Positions 1 to 8,301 of a DNA stretch of 64,000 nt are shown here, piece by piece. Both the position numbers and the translations under genes were made by a program. The notes under the pieces were generated by a model that was given only the letters and a program-made list of their open reading frames with translations, had not been told where the DNA came from and ran no database searches. Location: NCBI RefSeq assembly GCF_013410565.1, contig NZ_JACCFO010000001.1, positions 1,364,001 to 1,428,000 on the forward strand, given 5' to 3'. The stretch's first letter is position 1. Every line of letters starts with the position of its first letter. Source of the stretch: Streptomonospora nanhaiensis (lineage in GTDB: Bacteria > Actinomycetota > Actinomycetes > Streptosporangiales > Streptosporangiaceae).

Positions 1-194
1 GTCGTCCGTGTCAGCGCAGCGCTTGGCGGGCGACCGTCCTAGCCGTGGGCCGGTAGCCATAAAAGCGCCAAAAGCTGTGCTGCATGGAAGCGACTATAGC
101 GCACCCCTGCGGCGGCCCGGGCGGCTGAGGGGCGGAGTGGCTCGGCGGTACGGCCCTGGCAGGATGTGAGGGAGAGCGCACCGAGGAGAACCGA

Positions 195-797
195 TTGTCG
201 GAACAGCCGTTGCCGCCGGGGCAGTACGTACCGCGCGACTGGCCCGCCCTGCACTACGGGCCCGTGCCGCGCTTCCGGCCCGAGCGGTGGGACCTGCGGG
301 TCTACGGGTTCACCGAGAGCCTGGGCGAGTACCGGTGGACGTGGCCGGAGTTCGACGCGCTGCCGCGCGTGCGGACCGTCTCCGACTTCCACTGCGTGAC
401 CAGGTTCACCATGCCCGAGGTCGCCTGGAGCGGGGTCTCCACCCGCACGCTGGTGGAGCTGGCGCCCCCGGCGCCCTCGGTCACCCACGTGCTGGTGTGG
501 GCGGAGTACGGCTACAGCGCCAACATGCGCATCGGCGACTTCCTGGCCGACGACGTGCTGCTGGCCACCCACCGGGAGGGCGCCCCGCTGGCCCCCGAGC
601 ACGGCCACCCGGTACGGCTGGTGGTGCCCCACCTGTACGGGTGGAAGAGCGTGAAGTGGGTGCGGGCGGTGGAGTACCTGACCGCCGACCGGCGCGGGTT
701 CTGGGAGGAGCGCGGCTACCACAACCGGGCGGACCCCTGGAAGGAGCAGCGCTACTCCTACCAGGAGGAACCGGGTGACGGGCCGCCGCTGGTGTGA
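195..797 (+). CDS. Sulfite-oxidase-like molybdopterin oxidoreductase
   Basis: A 200-residue protein of the oxidoreductase molybdopterin-binding family (sulfite oxidase/YedY fold). The family holds a mononuclear Mo-molybdopterin cofactor through one conserved cysteine. Here that is Cys67 in the segment SDFHCVTRF, followed by the usual WSGV and GYSANM stretches and the YGWKSVKW segment near residue 150. There is no signal peptide or dimerisation domain, so it is the short cytoplasmic actinobacterial form with unknown substrate. The start is TTG at 195, chosen because GAGGAGA lies 6 bases upstream and homology begins at once. It stands alone; the next gene is convergent. Family confident, reaction unknown. 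Confidence 0.85.
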   Translation: MSEQPLPPGQYVPRDWPALHYGPVPRFRPERWDLRVYGFTESLGEYRWTWPEFDALPRVRTVSDFHCVTRFTMPEVAWSGVSTRTLVELAPPAPSVTHVLVWAEYGYSANMRIGDFLADDVLLATHREGAPLAPEHGHPVRLVVPHLYGWKSVKWVRAVEYLTADRRGFWEERGYHNRADPWKEQRYSYQEEPGDGPPLV

Positions 798-1176
798 AGG
801 GGCGGGTCCGGTCCCGGGTTCGCCGCCGGGTGGCTGCGTCTGGCGGCGTGGAGTCGGATCGGGACCGGGAGGGGGACCGGGATCGGGCTTCGAGTGCCAG
901 GGCTGCCCGGGACCTGGTGACCGGGGACGACCGGGTGGCCAGGTCTGCGCCGGCCGGACGCGGCCGTCGGGGGGACCTGTCAGGTGCCGCCTGCGGGGGT
1001 GCGGGCGGACCCGACAGGCCGCACCCGCGCGGACGGGCGGGTGGAGGCGCGCCGGTGCGGAGGACGGCCGGCGCGACGGGCAGCCGGTGCGGCGTGTGCG
1101 GAGGGCCGGTGCGCAGGACAGCCGGCGCAAGGACAGCCGGTGCGGAGGACGGTTCCGGCCGGTACCCACCGGTGCG
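798..1176. other. Gene-free gap between convergent genes
   Basis: No coding region is supported here. Apart from the short tandem repeat at 1051-1151 the stretch is G-rich low-complexity sequence with runs of GGGACCGGG-like words near 855-880. Both flanking genes end here, so transcription termination is the likely use. Confidence 0.5.
1051..1151. repeat. Degenerate ~16 bp tandem repeat
   Basis: About six imperfect copies of a unit close to GCCGGTGCGGAGGACA follow one another, with CGGCGC/CGGTGC variation and one longer copy. It sits just downstream of the FAD monooxygenase stop. No protein is supported in any frame. It may be a degraded terminator or a simple-sequence expansion. Confidence 0.6.
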
Positions 1177-2895
1177 TCAGTGGGCGGGCCCGAACCAGCG
1201 TTCCAGCGCGGCGCGCAGGTCGCCGAGGTCGCGGTCGGTGGGCTGCTCCGCCGCCGTCGCCCACGCCGTGTGGCAGTCCGGGCGCAGCAGCAGCGCGCGG
1301 GCGGGAGCCGGTGTCGCGCCCGAAGGGCGCGCGGTGACGGCGCGCACCCGGTCGCCCCAGCTCTCGGCCGCCGCCGCGTACTCCCCCTTTCCGGTGAGGT
1401 CCAGCAGCAGCGGACGGGCGTCACGGGTGAGGGCGTCCAGGGCCTGGGCCGGGCCGCCGTCGGCGGGCTCCAGCACCAGGTCGGGCGCCCAGCGTCCGAC
1501 GAGCGGGTGGGGGTCGGCCAGGCCCATGTCGTACCGGACGTCGGCGCCGGCCATGGTGTCGGCGACGTGCTGGACGACGTCGGGAAGGCGCAGCAGCTCG
1601 GTGAACAGCTCCCGCAGGGCGGTGACGTCGGCGCCGGGCGCGATCAGCGCGGACTGCGCCTGGGTCTGCATGTTCACGCGCTCGGCGACCGGGCGGCGCT
1701 CGGCCTCGTAGGTGTCCAGCAGGCCGGGCGCGGAGCGGCCGCGCACCACGGCGGCCAGCTTCCAGCCGAGGTTGACGGCGTCCTGCAGGCCCAGGTTGAG
1801 GCCGGGTCCGCCCATGGCGGAGTGCACATGGGCGGCGTCGCCGACCAGCAGGACGCGGCCCGCGCGGAACCGGTCGGCCAGGCGGGTGTTGCCGCCCAGC
1901 ACCCGGCGGAGCACGTGCGGCCCCGGGCCGGCCGGGGGTGCGAGCGGCACGTCGGCGCCCAGCACGCGGCGCACGCTGTCGCGGAGCTCGGCCAGGGTGG
2001 GCGGGGTGTCGGGGTCTCCGCCGACGGCGGCGCCGGGGTCGGTCCACTCGGTGACGCTGAGCAGTGGAGCCTCGGGCGTGAACGGGGCGAAGGCGATGAG
2101 CCCGTGGTCGGTGCGGTGGTGGGCGAAGGGCGGGACGGGGCCGTAGCCGGGGACGTCCAGGCCGCCGGTGGCGGGGTCGACGAGCGCGGCCGGGACGCTG
2201 ACGTGGGCGGTCCGGGTGACGGTGTTGTCCTTGGTGACTCCGGGGAAGCCGATGCCGCTGAGCTTGCGGACGGCGCTGTGCCCGCCGTCGGCGCCGACCA
2301 GGTAGCGGGCGCGCAACCGGTAGGCGCCGGCGGGCCCGGCGACCTCGACGGTGACGGCGGCGGGGTCAGGTGCGGCGGTCGGGTCGGGGTCGGGGTCGGG
2401 GGTGGGGCCGGGGGTGGGGCCGGTGTTGGGGTGGGCCTCGGCGTCCTGCACCAGGCCCGTGACGGCGTGTCCCCGGCGGACCTCCACGCCGAGTTCGGCG
2501 GCGCGCTCGGCCAGCATCGCCTCGATACGCCGCTGCGGCACCGGCAGGCCGTGGAGGGGGTTGTCGGCGGCCAGGCGGAGGTCCAGCAGGAGCGCGCCGA
2601 ACACGAAGACGTCATTGGGGACGGGCGGCTCGGTGTCCCCGGTCAGGCGCCGGCGCAGACCGCGCCGGTGCATCAGCGGCACCACGCGGCCGACGAGGCC
2701 GTTGGCCCGGTTGTCGGTGGCGGGTTCGGTGCGCTGCTCCAGCACGATGGGCCGCACCCCGGCGAGGGCGAGTTCGCAGGCGAGCATCAGCCCGTTGGGG
2801 CCGGCTCCGGCGATGACGACATCGGTGGCGGCGGTGGCGGCGGTAGGTGCGGTGGGGGCGGGGACAGGTGCGGGGATGGGTGCGTTGGCGGGCAT
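1177..2895 (-). CDS. FAD-dependent aromatic monooxygenase
   Basis: A 572-residue flavoprotein hydroxylase of the PF01494 type (PHBH-like, close to polyketide and pentachlorophenol hydroxylases). Family members use NAD(P)H and O2 to hydroxylate aromatic rings. Visible motifs are GAGPNG for the FAD dinucleotide fold near residue 25, the DG motif in LVGADGGHSAVRK, and the GD motif in LLVGDAAHVHSAMGG. The C-terminus ends in a thioredoxin-like domain with LLLRPD. The start is ATG at 2895 with GGAGG upstream; longer in-frame extensions lack support. A Pro/Asp-rich low-complexity insert sits before the NAD-binding region. A tetR gene lies 298 bases upstream on the same strand and probably controls it. 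Substrate unknown. Confidence 0.88.
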   Translation of the reverse strand: MPANAPIPAPVPAPTAPTAATAATDVVIAGAGPNGLMLACELALAGVRPIVLEQRTEPATDNRANGLVGRVVPLMHRRGLRRRLTGDTEPPVPNDVFVFGALLLDLRLAADNPLHGLPVPQRRIEAMLAERAAELGVEVRRGHAVTGLVQDAEAHPNTGPTPGPTPDPDPDPTAAPDPAAVTVEVAGPAGAYRLRARYLVGADGGHSAVRKLSGIGFPGVTKDNTVTRTAHVSVPAALVDPATGGLDVPGYGPVPPFAHHRTDHGLIAFAPFTPEAPLLSVTEWTDPGAAVGGDPDTPPTLAELRDSVRRVLGADVPLAPPAGPGPHVLRRVLGGNTRLADRFRAGRVLLVGDAAHVHSAMGGPGLNLGLQDAVNLGWKLAAVVRGRSAPGLLDTYEAERRPVAERVNMQTQAQSALIAPGADVTALRELFTELLRLPDVVQHVADTMAGADVRYDMGLADPHPLVGRWAPDLVLEPADGGPAQALDALTRDARPLLLDLTGKGEYAAAAESWGDRVRAVTARPSGATPAPARALLLRPDCHTAWATAAEQPTDRDLGDLRAALERWFGPAH

Positions 2896-3193
2896 GGGTT
2901 CCTCCGTGGGTCGGGGATCGCGGGCATGGCGGACGCCGCCCCGGCGCGGCCGGGGTGGCCGGGGCGTGGAGTGGTGACGGGTTCGGTGGTGCCGGTCTTG
3001 GCCGGTCGGAGCGGGACTGAGGTCAGGGCCGGGACTGGGGCGGGGGTCTGAACGGCGCCGGTGGGCTTGCGGAAGGCCGGGGCCCGGATGGGCACGAGAA
3101 GCGGGCCCGCGTCGGTCGGGCTCTGAAGGGATGGGAAGCCCGGGAAGTTGAAGGCGGGCGGGGACGGGCAGGGGCGGTCGGGGTGCGGGACGG

Positions 3194-3820
3194 TCAGGGC
3201 GGGGGCAGGCCGGCGGGCAACCTGCCGATGGCGTCGTCCAGCAGCGGTGCGAACGGGCCGGGCGGGTCGGCGCGCAGCCACCGCCGCATGGCCGCCTGCA
3301 TGGCGGCCCCCACCGAACCGGCAACGAGCTGGGGGTACAGGTCCTCGGGGTCGACGCCGACGCGGTCGGCGACGGCGGCGGCCAGCGCGTCGTGGGCTGC
3401 GGCGCTGATGCGGAACATCTCGGCCTGCAGGGCGGGTTCGGTGAGCATCAGCCGGACACCGGCGATCCACTGGTCGTCGGGCGTTGCCTGGCCGTCGGTG
3501 GGGCGGTCGAGGGCGATCCGCGCCCGCGCGGCGTTGCGGATGGCGGTCCAGAGGGGCTCCGAGGCAGGCCGGGCGCGCAGCTCGTCGGCGATGAGCCGCG
3601 CCCGGTCCAGCTGGCGAGCGGCGATGGCCTCGCCCTTGCTGGCGAAGTAGTTGCTGAAGGTGCGTGCCGAGACCCCGACCTCGTCGGCGATGTCCTCGAC
3701 CCGCACGTTGGCGTACCCCCGTTCGACGGACAGCCGGATGGCGGCCCAGCTGAGCGCCAGGCGGGTCCGCTGCTTCTTCCGCTCGCGAAGCCCGGGAGGG
3801 GCGGGGTCCTCGGCGTCCAT
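3194..3820 (-). CDS. TetR family transcriptional regulator
   Basis: A 208-residue repressor with the TetR N-terminal helix-turn-helix (residues about 15-60, including VRVEDIADEVGVSARTFSNYF) and a divergent ligand domain. It probably represses itself and the co-directional monooxygenase downstream. A 42-base palindrome (3836-3877) lies directly upstream. A TAGGGT -10 element is exactly 6 bases before the ATG with no Shine-Dalgarno, suggesting a leaderless mRNA. The ligand is unknown, but the partner enzyme suggests an aromatic compound (inference). Confidence 0.92.
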   Translation of the reverse strand: MDAEDPAPPGLRERKKQRTRLALSWAAIRLSVERGYANVRVEDIADEVGVSARTFSNYFASKGEAIAARQLDRARLIADELRARPASEPLWTAIRNAARARIALDRPTDGQATPDDQWIAGVRLMLTEPALQAEMFRISAAAHDALAAAVADRVGVDPEDLYPQLVAGSVGAAMQAAMRRWLRADPPGPFAPLLDDAIGRLPAGLPPP

Positions 3821-3826
3821 GCGGCC

Positions 3827-3832
3827 ACCCTA
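3827..3832 (-). promoter_or_regulatory. -10 element of tetR (leaderless)
   Basis: On the minus strand TAGGGT is followed by six bases and the ATG of the tetR gene. Transcription would start at or next to the A of ATG. The -35 position falls inside the palindrome at 3836-3877. Confidence 0.55.
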
Positions 3833-3835
3833 CCC

Positions 3836-3877
3836 AAAAACTTCCGAATGGGAAATTTTTCTGATTCGGAATTTTTT
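3836..3877. promoter_or_regulatory. Palindromic TetR operator
   Basis: Left arm AAAAACTTCCGAAT (3836-3849) pairs with right arm ATTCGGAATTTTTT (3864-3877) at 13 of 14 positions across a 14-base spacer. The spacer itself holds a GAAA/TTTC mini-palindrome. This AT-rich island stands out in very GC-rich DNA and covers the -35 region of the tetR promoter, as expected for an autorepressor site. Confidence 0.7.
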
Positions 3878-4059
3878 AGAGCCGGCCGCACCCCGTAGAG
3901 GAGCAGGGCACCCCGCCCCGACGGCGGTAGCGGCGCCGCCCTTGACCCCCGGGGACGCCGACCACTGCGGGCGACGGGCCACCGACGGGACAGGCCGCCG
4001 GGGGGCGGGGGGACGATCACACCACGCGACACCGAGGGGGCGGGGGTCCGGATAGGCGG

Positions 4060-4402
4060 TCGTCGGTTCTGGCGGTGGGGGGTTGCGGTTGCGACGGGGC
4101 GGCGAGGGCGGCGGGGGTCCGGCCGGGCGATCATCGGTTCTGGCGGTCGAGGGTTACGGTGGCAGCGAGGCAGCGAGGGTGGCAGGGGCTGGCCACCCCG
4201 TCATCGGCCTGGCCTCGGGTGATCGAGGTGGCGACGGAGCGGCGAGGGCGGCGGAGGTCCGGCCGGGCGGCCACCGGGGCCGGAGGCGGGGGCGGGGTGG
4301 CATCGGGGCGGCGGGGGTTGGTCGCCCTGTCATCGGCTCCCGGCCCGGGGTGGTCGAGGTGGCGTCGGGGCGGCGAAGGCCGTGGGGTGGGGCTCGGCGG
4401 CC
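4060..4402 (+). repeat. Left-arm direct repeats, 59-71 bp period
   Basis: About five degenerate copies begin with TCATCGGTTC-like words at 4060, 4131, 4201, 4271 and 4330. Each carries a GAGGTGGCGTCGGGGCGGCGA-like core. The same unit occurs in opposite orientation at 4931-5186, so the two arrays form the arms of one large inverted repeat centred near 4688. Confidence 0.65.
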
Positions 4403-4617
4403 CCCCGTTCCGGTGGCTGCGGCCGGGCGGGAGGGCGAGACAGGCCCGGGGGCGGCCTGGCCGGTCGCGCTTATCGGGCCTGGTGGCGAGGCAGGGGGTC
4501 GCAAACCGCTATATCGTCGACCCACGCCCGCTCGCTTTGGGGTGCATTGCCCCATTTGCGCTTTCATTCGACTGCCACGCCCAGATCCTGGAGGCCGCCG
4601 GGCACCCAAGGCGTCCA

Positions 4618-4758
4618 CATGGTGAGACAATCTCGGGGCTACAGGGGGTACTTTGCCCTCTATGCCGCTTTTCAACGGCGACGAGTGTGGGCTGACGGCC
4701 GTTCGGGTGACCGGGGATGCTAGATCGTCGTGAAAGACCCCGATTCCGTCTCACCATG
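4618..4758. repeat. Central inverted repeat, 11 bp perfect arms
   Basis: CATGGTGAGAC at 4618-4628 is the exact reverse complement of GTCTCACCATG at 4748-4758. Pairing continues inward with TCGGGG (4633-4638) against CCCCGA (4738-4743). The loop of about 95 bases, 4642-4735, is less GC-rich than its surroundings. It marks the midpoint of the repeat region and could form a cruciform or a structured RNA. Confidence 0.6.
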
Positions 4759-4930
4759 CGAGATCCAAGGGCTTCGACGACCGGTTTGCCCGGTTCTGCA
4801 CTCCGGACGAACGGACTCGGGGCCGACGCAAAGCGGGAAACGACCGCACGCGACCGGCCCCGCCCCCAACCCGGCAGGCGCACACCGCCCCGGACACCCA
4901 ACCAACCCCCCGCCCCCGCCAGGAAACACC

Positions 4931-5186
4931 CAACCCCGCAGCCCCGACGCCACCCGGACCAACCGCACCCCGAACCGGTGACCGCCCGCCCCTGCCCCCC
5001 GCCACCCTCGGCGGCCCGATGCCACCCCAGCCACCCACACCCCGAACCGATGACCGCACACCCCAACCCGCCGCCACCCTCGGCGCCCCGATGCCACCTC
5101 AGCCACCCGCACCCCGAACCGGTGACCGCCCGGCCGAACCCCCGCCACTGCCGCCGCCCCGTCGCTGCCCTGGCCCTCTGCTAGGC
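4931..5186 (-). repeat. Right-arm direct repeats, 72 bp period
   Basis: The word CGAACCGGTG or CGAACCGATG recurs at 4971, 5043 and 5115, exactly 72 bases apart, with a further diverged copy upstream. Read on the minus strand the unit matches the 59-71 bp unit at 4060-4402. A remnant (GGGACCGGTGACCGCACACC) continues to about 5278, close to the kinase stop codon. Confidence 0.7.
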
Positions 5187-5324
5187 GTGCCGGTAATCGC
5201 TTGCCGCCGCCACCCGCCGCCCTCTGTGCCCCGGCTCCGCCTCAGCACCCGCAAGCGGGACCGGTGACCGCACACCCACAGTCAATCCCGTCGACCCCGC
5301 TCCCCTTCTCCTCAGCGGCTGCGG

Positions 5325-6635
5325 CTAGCGCGGGACGCGCAGTTCGATTTCCGTGCCCTGGCCGGGGGCGGTGGTGACCATCGTGGTGCCGCCGAGGTCG
5401 GTGATCCGGCCGCGGATGGAATGGGCCACGCCCATACGGCCCTCGGCGCATGCCTGGGCAAGGCGGTCCTCGGCCATGCCGGGGCCGTCGTCGCGGACGG
5501 TCACGGCCACGGTGTCGCCCTCGTCCTCCACCAGCAGCCACACCCGGGTGTCGTCGGGGCAGTGGCGATCGACGTTGGCCAGGGCCTCGCCGACGGCGGA
5601 GTCGATCTCGGCGGCGGTGTGCTGGGGCAGGCGGACCTCGGTCGCCGGGGCCGAGACGCTGACGCGGGCCGAGGCGCGGGCGCGCAGCCGTGCGGCCAGG
5701 TCCTCGGTGGCGGGCGTGCCGATGCCGCCCGCCGCGCCGTCGGATCCCGGCCCGCCGATCCCGGTTCCCGCACCGTCGCGCAGGTCGATGAGCGCGCGCA
5801 GCTTGGCCTCCTGCTCCCCGGCCAGCCGTCCCAGTTCGGCCGCCTCTCCCCCGGCCTCGGCGCCGCGCCGCTGCACCAGGGCCAGCACCTGGAGCACCGA
5901 GTCGTGGATGGAGCGGGCCAGCCGCTCCCGCTCGCGGGTGCGGGCGGCGAGTTCCACGGCCTCGGTGAAGCGGCGCTCGGCCAGGTGGGCGTAGTTGGCC
6001 ATGTAGCCCACCGCGTAGCCCGCGAGCATCAGCAGCGCCACACCGCGCGGCACGGCGGCGGTGATGGTCAGGCCCAGCGAGAGGCGCACGCAGATGTCGG
6101 CCACCCCGTGGGCGAGGGCCACGCCCAGCGCCCACCGGCGGCCGCCGATCACGGCGGCGGCCAGGGCGGCGCCGGCGAACCAGGTGGTGGTCAGCGGCGG
6201 CCCCATGCGCAGGTAGCCCGGCTCCACCACCAGCGCGGTGCCCGCCAGGCAGCCGAAGGCCAGCGCGAGGTCGGCGGCGAGCAGCGCCCACGTGCGGCGC
6301 GGCGGGTTGGGGCGGGCATAAAGGTAGGCCGAACCGGCGGTCCAGGCGGCCATCACCGCCAGCACGCCGAAGGCACCTAAGGGGTGCGCCAGCAGGTCGC
6401 GGTGCTGCACCACCAGCACGACGGCGTAGACCAGCGACGCCACCCGGAAGACGGCGATGGCGCGCCACAGGGGCGCGGTGAAGCCGGGGCGCGCGGCGGC
6501 CCCCGCCGCAGCCGGGCCGGCGGAGGCGGTGGGCACGGCGGAGGCGGTGGGCACGGCGGAGGCGGCGGGCGCGGTCGGCGCGGCGCCGGGCCGGAGTGTG
6601 TGTGCCGTGTCTGCTGTGTCGGCCGTGTCTGCCAT
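5325..6635 (-). CDS. MacS-like sensor histidine kinase
   Basis: A 436-residue membrane sensor kinase. An Ala/Thr-rich N-terminus is followed by about six hydrophobic helices (residues 55-235), a HisKA_3 dimerisation helix with the phospho-acceptor in RSIHDSVLQVL, and an HATPase domain with GEALANVDRHC and DDGPGM. This architecture and the neighbouring membrane protein plus alpha/beta hydrolase match the actinobacterial MacS group, which signals to the LuxR-type regulator MacR (established knowledge). No macR lies next to it; a repeat array begins 40 bases after the stop. The start at 6635 is the best in-frame ATG, but no strong Shine-Dalgarno is seen. Confidence 0.85.
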   Translation of the reverse strand: MADTADTADTAHTLRPGAAPTAPAASAVPTASAVPTASAGPAAAGAAARPGFTAPLWRAIAVFRVASLVYAVVLVVQHRDLLAHPLGAFGVLAVMAAWTAGSAYLYARPNPPRRTWALLAADLALAFGCLAGTALVVEPGYLRMGPPLTTTWFAGAALAAAVIGGRRWALGVALAHGVADICVRLSLGLTITAAVPRGVALLMLAGYAVGYMANYAHLAERRFTEAVELAARTRERERLARSIHDSVLQVLALVQRRGAEAGGEAAELGRLAGEQEAKLRALIDLRDGAGTGIGGPGSDGAAGGIGTPATEDLAARLRARASARVSVSAPATEVRLPQHTAAEIDSAVGEALANVDRHCPDDTRVWLLVEDEGDTVAVTVRDDGPGMAEDRLAQACAEGRMGVAHSIRGRITDLGGTTMVTTAPGQGTEIELRVPR

Positions 6636-6670
6636 GGGAGGGCTGCCGGGAGGGTGCTGCGGCGCCGGGC

Positions 6671-7531
6671 TCAGACCACGGCGCCGTCGTCGGGCCCCTG
6701 GTCGCCGGGCGGGCGGTCGCCCATGCGCACCACCAGCACGACGAAGCCCGCGATGAACGCCGCCACGGCGAGGAACGCCACCCAGCCGGGCAGGGAGACG
6801 CCCAGCAGCATCGAGCCCAGCAGGACCAGCGGCCCGCCGAACAGGCCGCCCCAGGACAGCCGGCTGACAAGGTCGCCTCGGGGCAGGGGCGGCGGCGGGG
6901 GCGGGACGTAGTGGTCCTGGGGGTCGGTGGTCTCGGCCGGGCGGATGAGCCGGGCGCGCGGTTCGTCGTCGGGCTCGGGATCGGGTTCGGGCTCGCGGGT
7001 GTCGAGCAGGTCGCCCGGGTCGGGGACGCGCCCGCGGCCGCCGTCGGCGCCGGAGCGCTCCCCCGCCGAGAGGTTCTCGGCGTCGGGCCAGTGCGGGGCG
7101 TCGCCGGCGCGGCCGTCGTCGTAGAAGCGGGCGACGAGGTCGGCCCACACGTCGTCATCGTCGGCGGTGTCGCGGGCGGGGTCGGCGGCCGCGGGCCCGG
7201 GCCCGGCCTCGGCCGGCTCGCCGCCGCCGGCCGCTCCGCCGGAGTCGGCGGCGGCCGCGCCCCGCTCGGAGCGGTGCTGCTCCAGGTCGGGCAGCTCGGC
7301 GCGCAGGATCTCGGCCGCGGCGGCGCGCTGGCGGGCATCGACGTGCAGGTGGTCGGTGGGCGGATCGTCGAGGGCGTCGGCGGACTCCAGCACGTTGTCC
7401 AGCGGCACGGCGTATGCGGCGATGCCGGAGCGGCGCAGCGCGTCGAGCATGAGGTCGGCGAGGGCGGGCGGGAGCACGATGAGCGGCACATAGGTGTCCG
7501 CGAGCAGGCCGTTGCCGCGGCGGTGCGTCAT
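6671..7531 (-). CDS. Conserved actinobacterial membrane protein
   Basis: A 286-residue protein whose function I do not recognise. Residues 1-85 form a small alpha/beta region (YVPLIVLPPALADLMLDAL and so on). A long acidic Gly/Ala/Asp/Pro-rich linker runs to about residue 215 and includes a run of prolines. Two closely spaced transmembrane helices at about 228-272 end the protein. The ATG overlaps the stop of the upstream hydrolase (ATGA at 7528-7531), and the kinase follows 35 bases later, so the three form one operon. A role in membrane sensing with the kinase is possible but unproven. Confidence 0.75.
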   Translation of the reverse strand: MTHRRGNGLLADTYVPLIVLPPALADLMLDALRRSGIAAYAVPLDNVLESADALDDPPTDHLHVDARQRAAAAEILRAELPDLEQHRSERGAAAADSGGAAGGGEPAEAGPGPAAADPARDTADDDDVWADLVARFYDDGRAGDAPHWPDAENLSAGERSGADGGRGRVPDPGDLLDTREPEPDPEPDDEPRARLIRPAETTDPQDHYVPPPPPPLPRGDLVSRLSWGGLFGGPLVLLGSMLLGVSLPGWVAFLAVAAFIAGFVVLVVRMGDRPPGDQGPDDGAVV

Positions 7532-8301
7532 CGCTTCGTCCCTTCCCCGCTCCTGCTGTGCTCGCGGACGAACGCGAGGCTTCCCTCGAAGATGGTTGAG
7601 GCGTCGTAGTCGAGGGTGGCCACGTGGTAGCTGTTGTCCAGGGAGTGGACGCGCAGCTCGGCGTTGACCGCCCTACTGGTGAGGATACGCAGACTCCGCG
7701 GCCCGACGACATGGTCCTGGGGACTTCGGTAGGCCAGGATGGGGGCCGTAATGGCCGCCATGTCGCGTTTGGTGTCGCGCCACAGCTTCGGGAGTGTCGC
7801 GGCGGCCGCCGTGGGCACCTTGTCGTAGGAGCCCTCTCCCACGCCGGGCTTCTTGATGTCCTCGCCGATGCTCTCGGTGGTGGGCACGATCCGCGCCAGG
7901 GCGGGGGCCACGAGCAGCAGCCAGTTCTCCAGCGCGAGCGAGGGGTTGACCACCACGATCCCGCGCACCTTGTCGGGGTGCAGTTCGGCCAGGCGCAGGG
8001 CGAGCGCGCCGCCCATGGACAGCCCCATGACGAAGACGGTGTGGCAGGACTCGTGCAGCCGCAGCAGCGCGGACTCCACCGTGGCCAGCCACTCCGTGCT
8101 GGTGGTGGTGGCCATCTCCTGCCAGGTGGTGCCGTGGCCGGGCAGCAGCGGCAGGTCGACGGTGAGGCCCTCTTTGCCCAGGTACTCGGCCCAGGGACGC
8201 AGGGAGGCCGGGCTTCCGGTGAAGCCGTGGCAGAGCAGAACGCCCACCCCGGCGCCGTCGCCGTCGCAGCGGTAGGGTTCGGCGCCCGGGACAGGCGGCA
8301 T
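7528..8301 (-). CDS. Alpha/beta hydrolase, carboxylesterase type
   Basis: A 257-residue serine hydrolase of the Est30/monoacylglycerol-lipase-like family. It shows the oxyanion segment LLCHGFTGSP, the nucleophile elbow GLSMGG, the acid in SPQDHVV and the base in NSYHVATLD. Family members cleave short-chain carboxyl esters or monoacylglycerols in the cytoplasm. I prefer the ATG at 8301 because GAGGAG lies 5 bases upstream; the GTG at 8319 would place that signal inside the gene. First gene of an operon with the membrane protein and sensor kinase, and divergent from the lipid acyltransferase, which hints at membrane-lipid function. Confidence 0.88.
   Translation of the reverse strand: MPPVPGAEPYRCDGDGAGVGVLLCHGFTGSPASLRPWAEYLGKEGLTVDLPLLPGHGTTWQEMATTTSTEWLATVESALLRLHESCHTVFVMGLSMGGALALRLAELHPDKVRGIVVVNPSLALENWLLLVAPALARIVPTTESIGEDIKKPGVGEGSYDKVPTAAAATLPKLWRDTKRDMAAITAPILAYRSPQDHVVGPRSLRILTSRAVNAELRVHSLDNSYHVATLDYDASTIFEGSLAFVREHSRSGEGTKR

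Larger units (their letters stand above)
3900..5324. other. 1.4 kb gene-free repeat region
   Basis: No convincing gene lies between tetR and the sensor kinase. The open frames here, including one with a 24-residue repeat on the minus strand, follow the period of the DNA repeat and have no recognisable domain. The region is a large imperfect inverted structure; its parts are listed separately. A partner response regulator would be expected near here from the usual macR-macS order, but none is present. Confidence 0.6.

Noticed and set aside
1-194. tRNA or promoter-like sequence around CGACTATAGCGC
   Set aside because: No cloverleaf can be folded by eye and no -35 partner is clear; I only note it as the upstream end of the molybdoenzyme gene.
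39-1424. 461-residue minus-strand open frame
   Set aside because: Pro/Arg-rich composition typical of a wrong frame; it overlaps the real molybdoenzyme and the end of the monooxygenase.
4083-5148. Repeat-containing frames on both strands (for example 24-residue repeats with VIGSGCGW-like words)
   Set aside because: The 72 bp DNA period is a multiple of three, so every frame looks like a repeat protein. No ribosome site or domain supports any of them.
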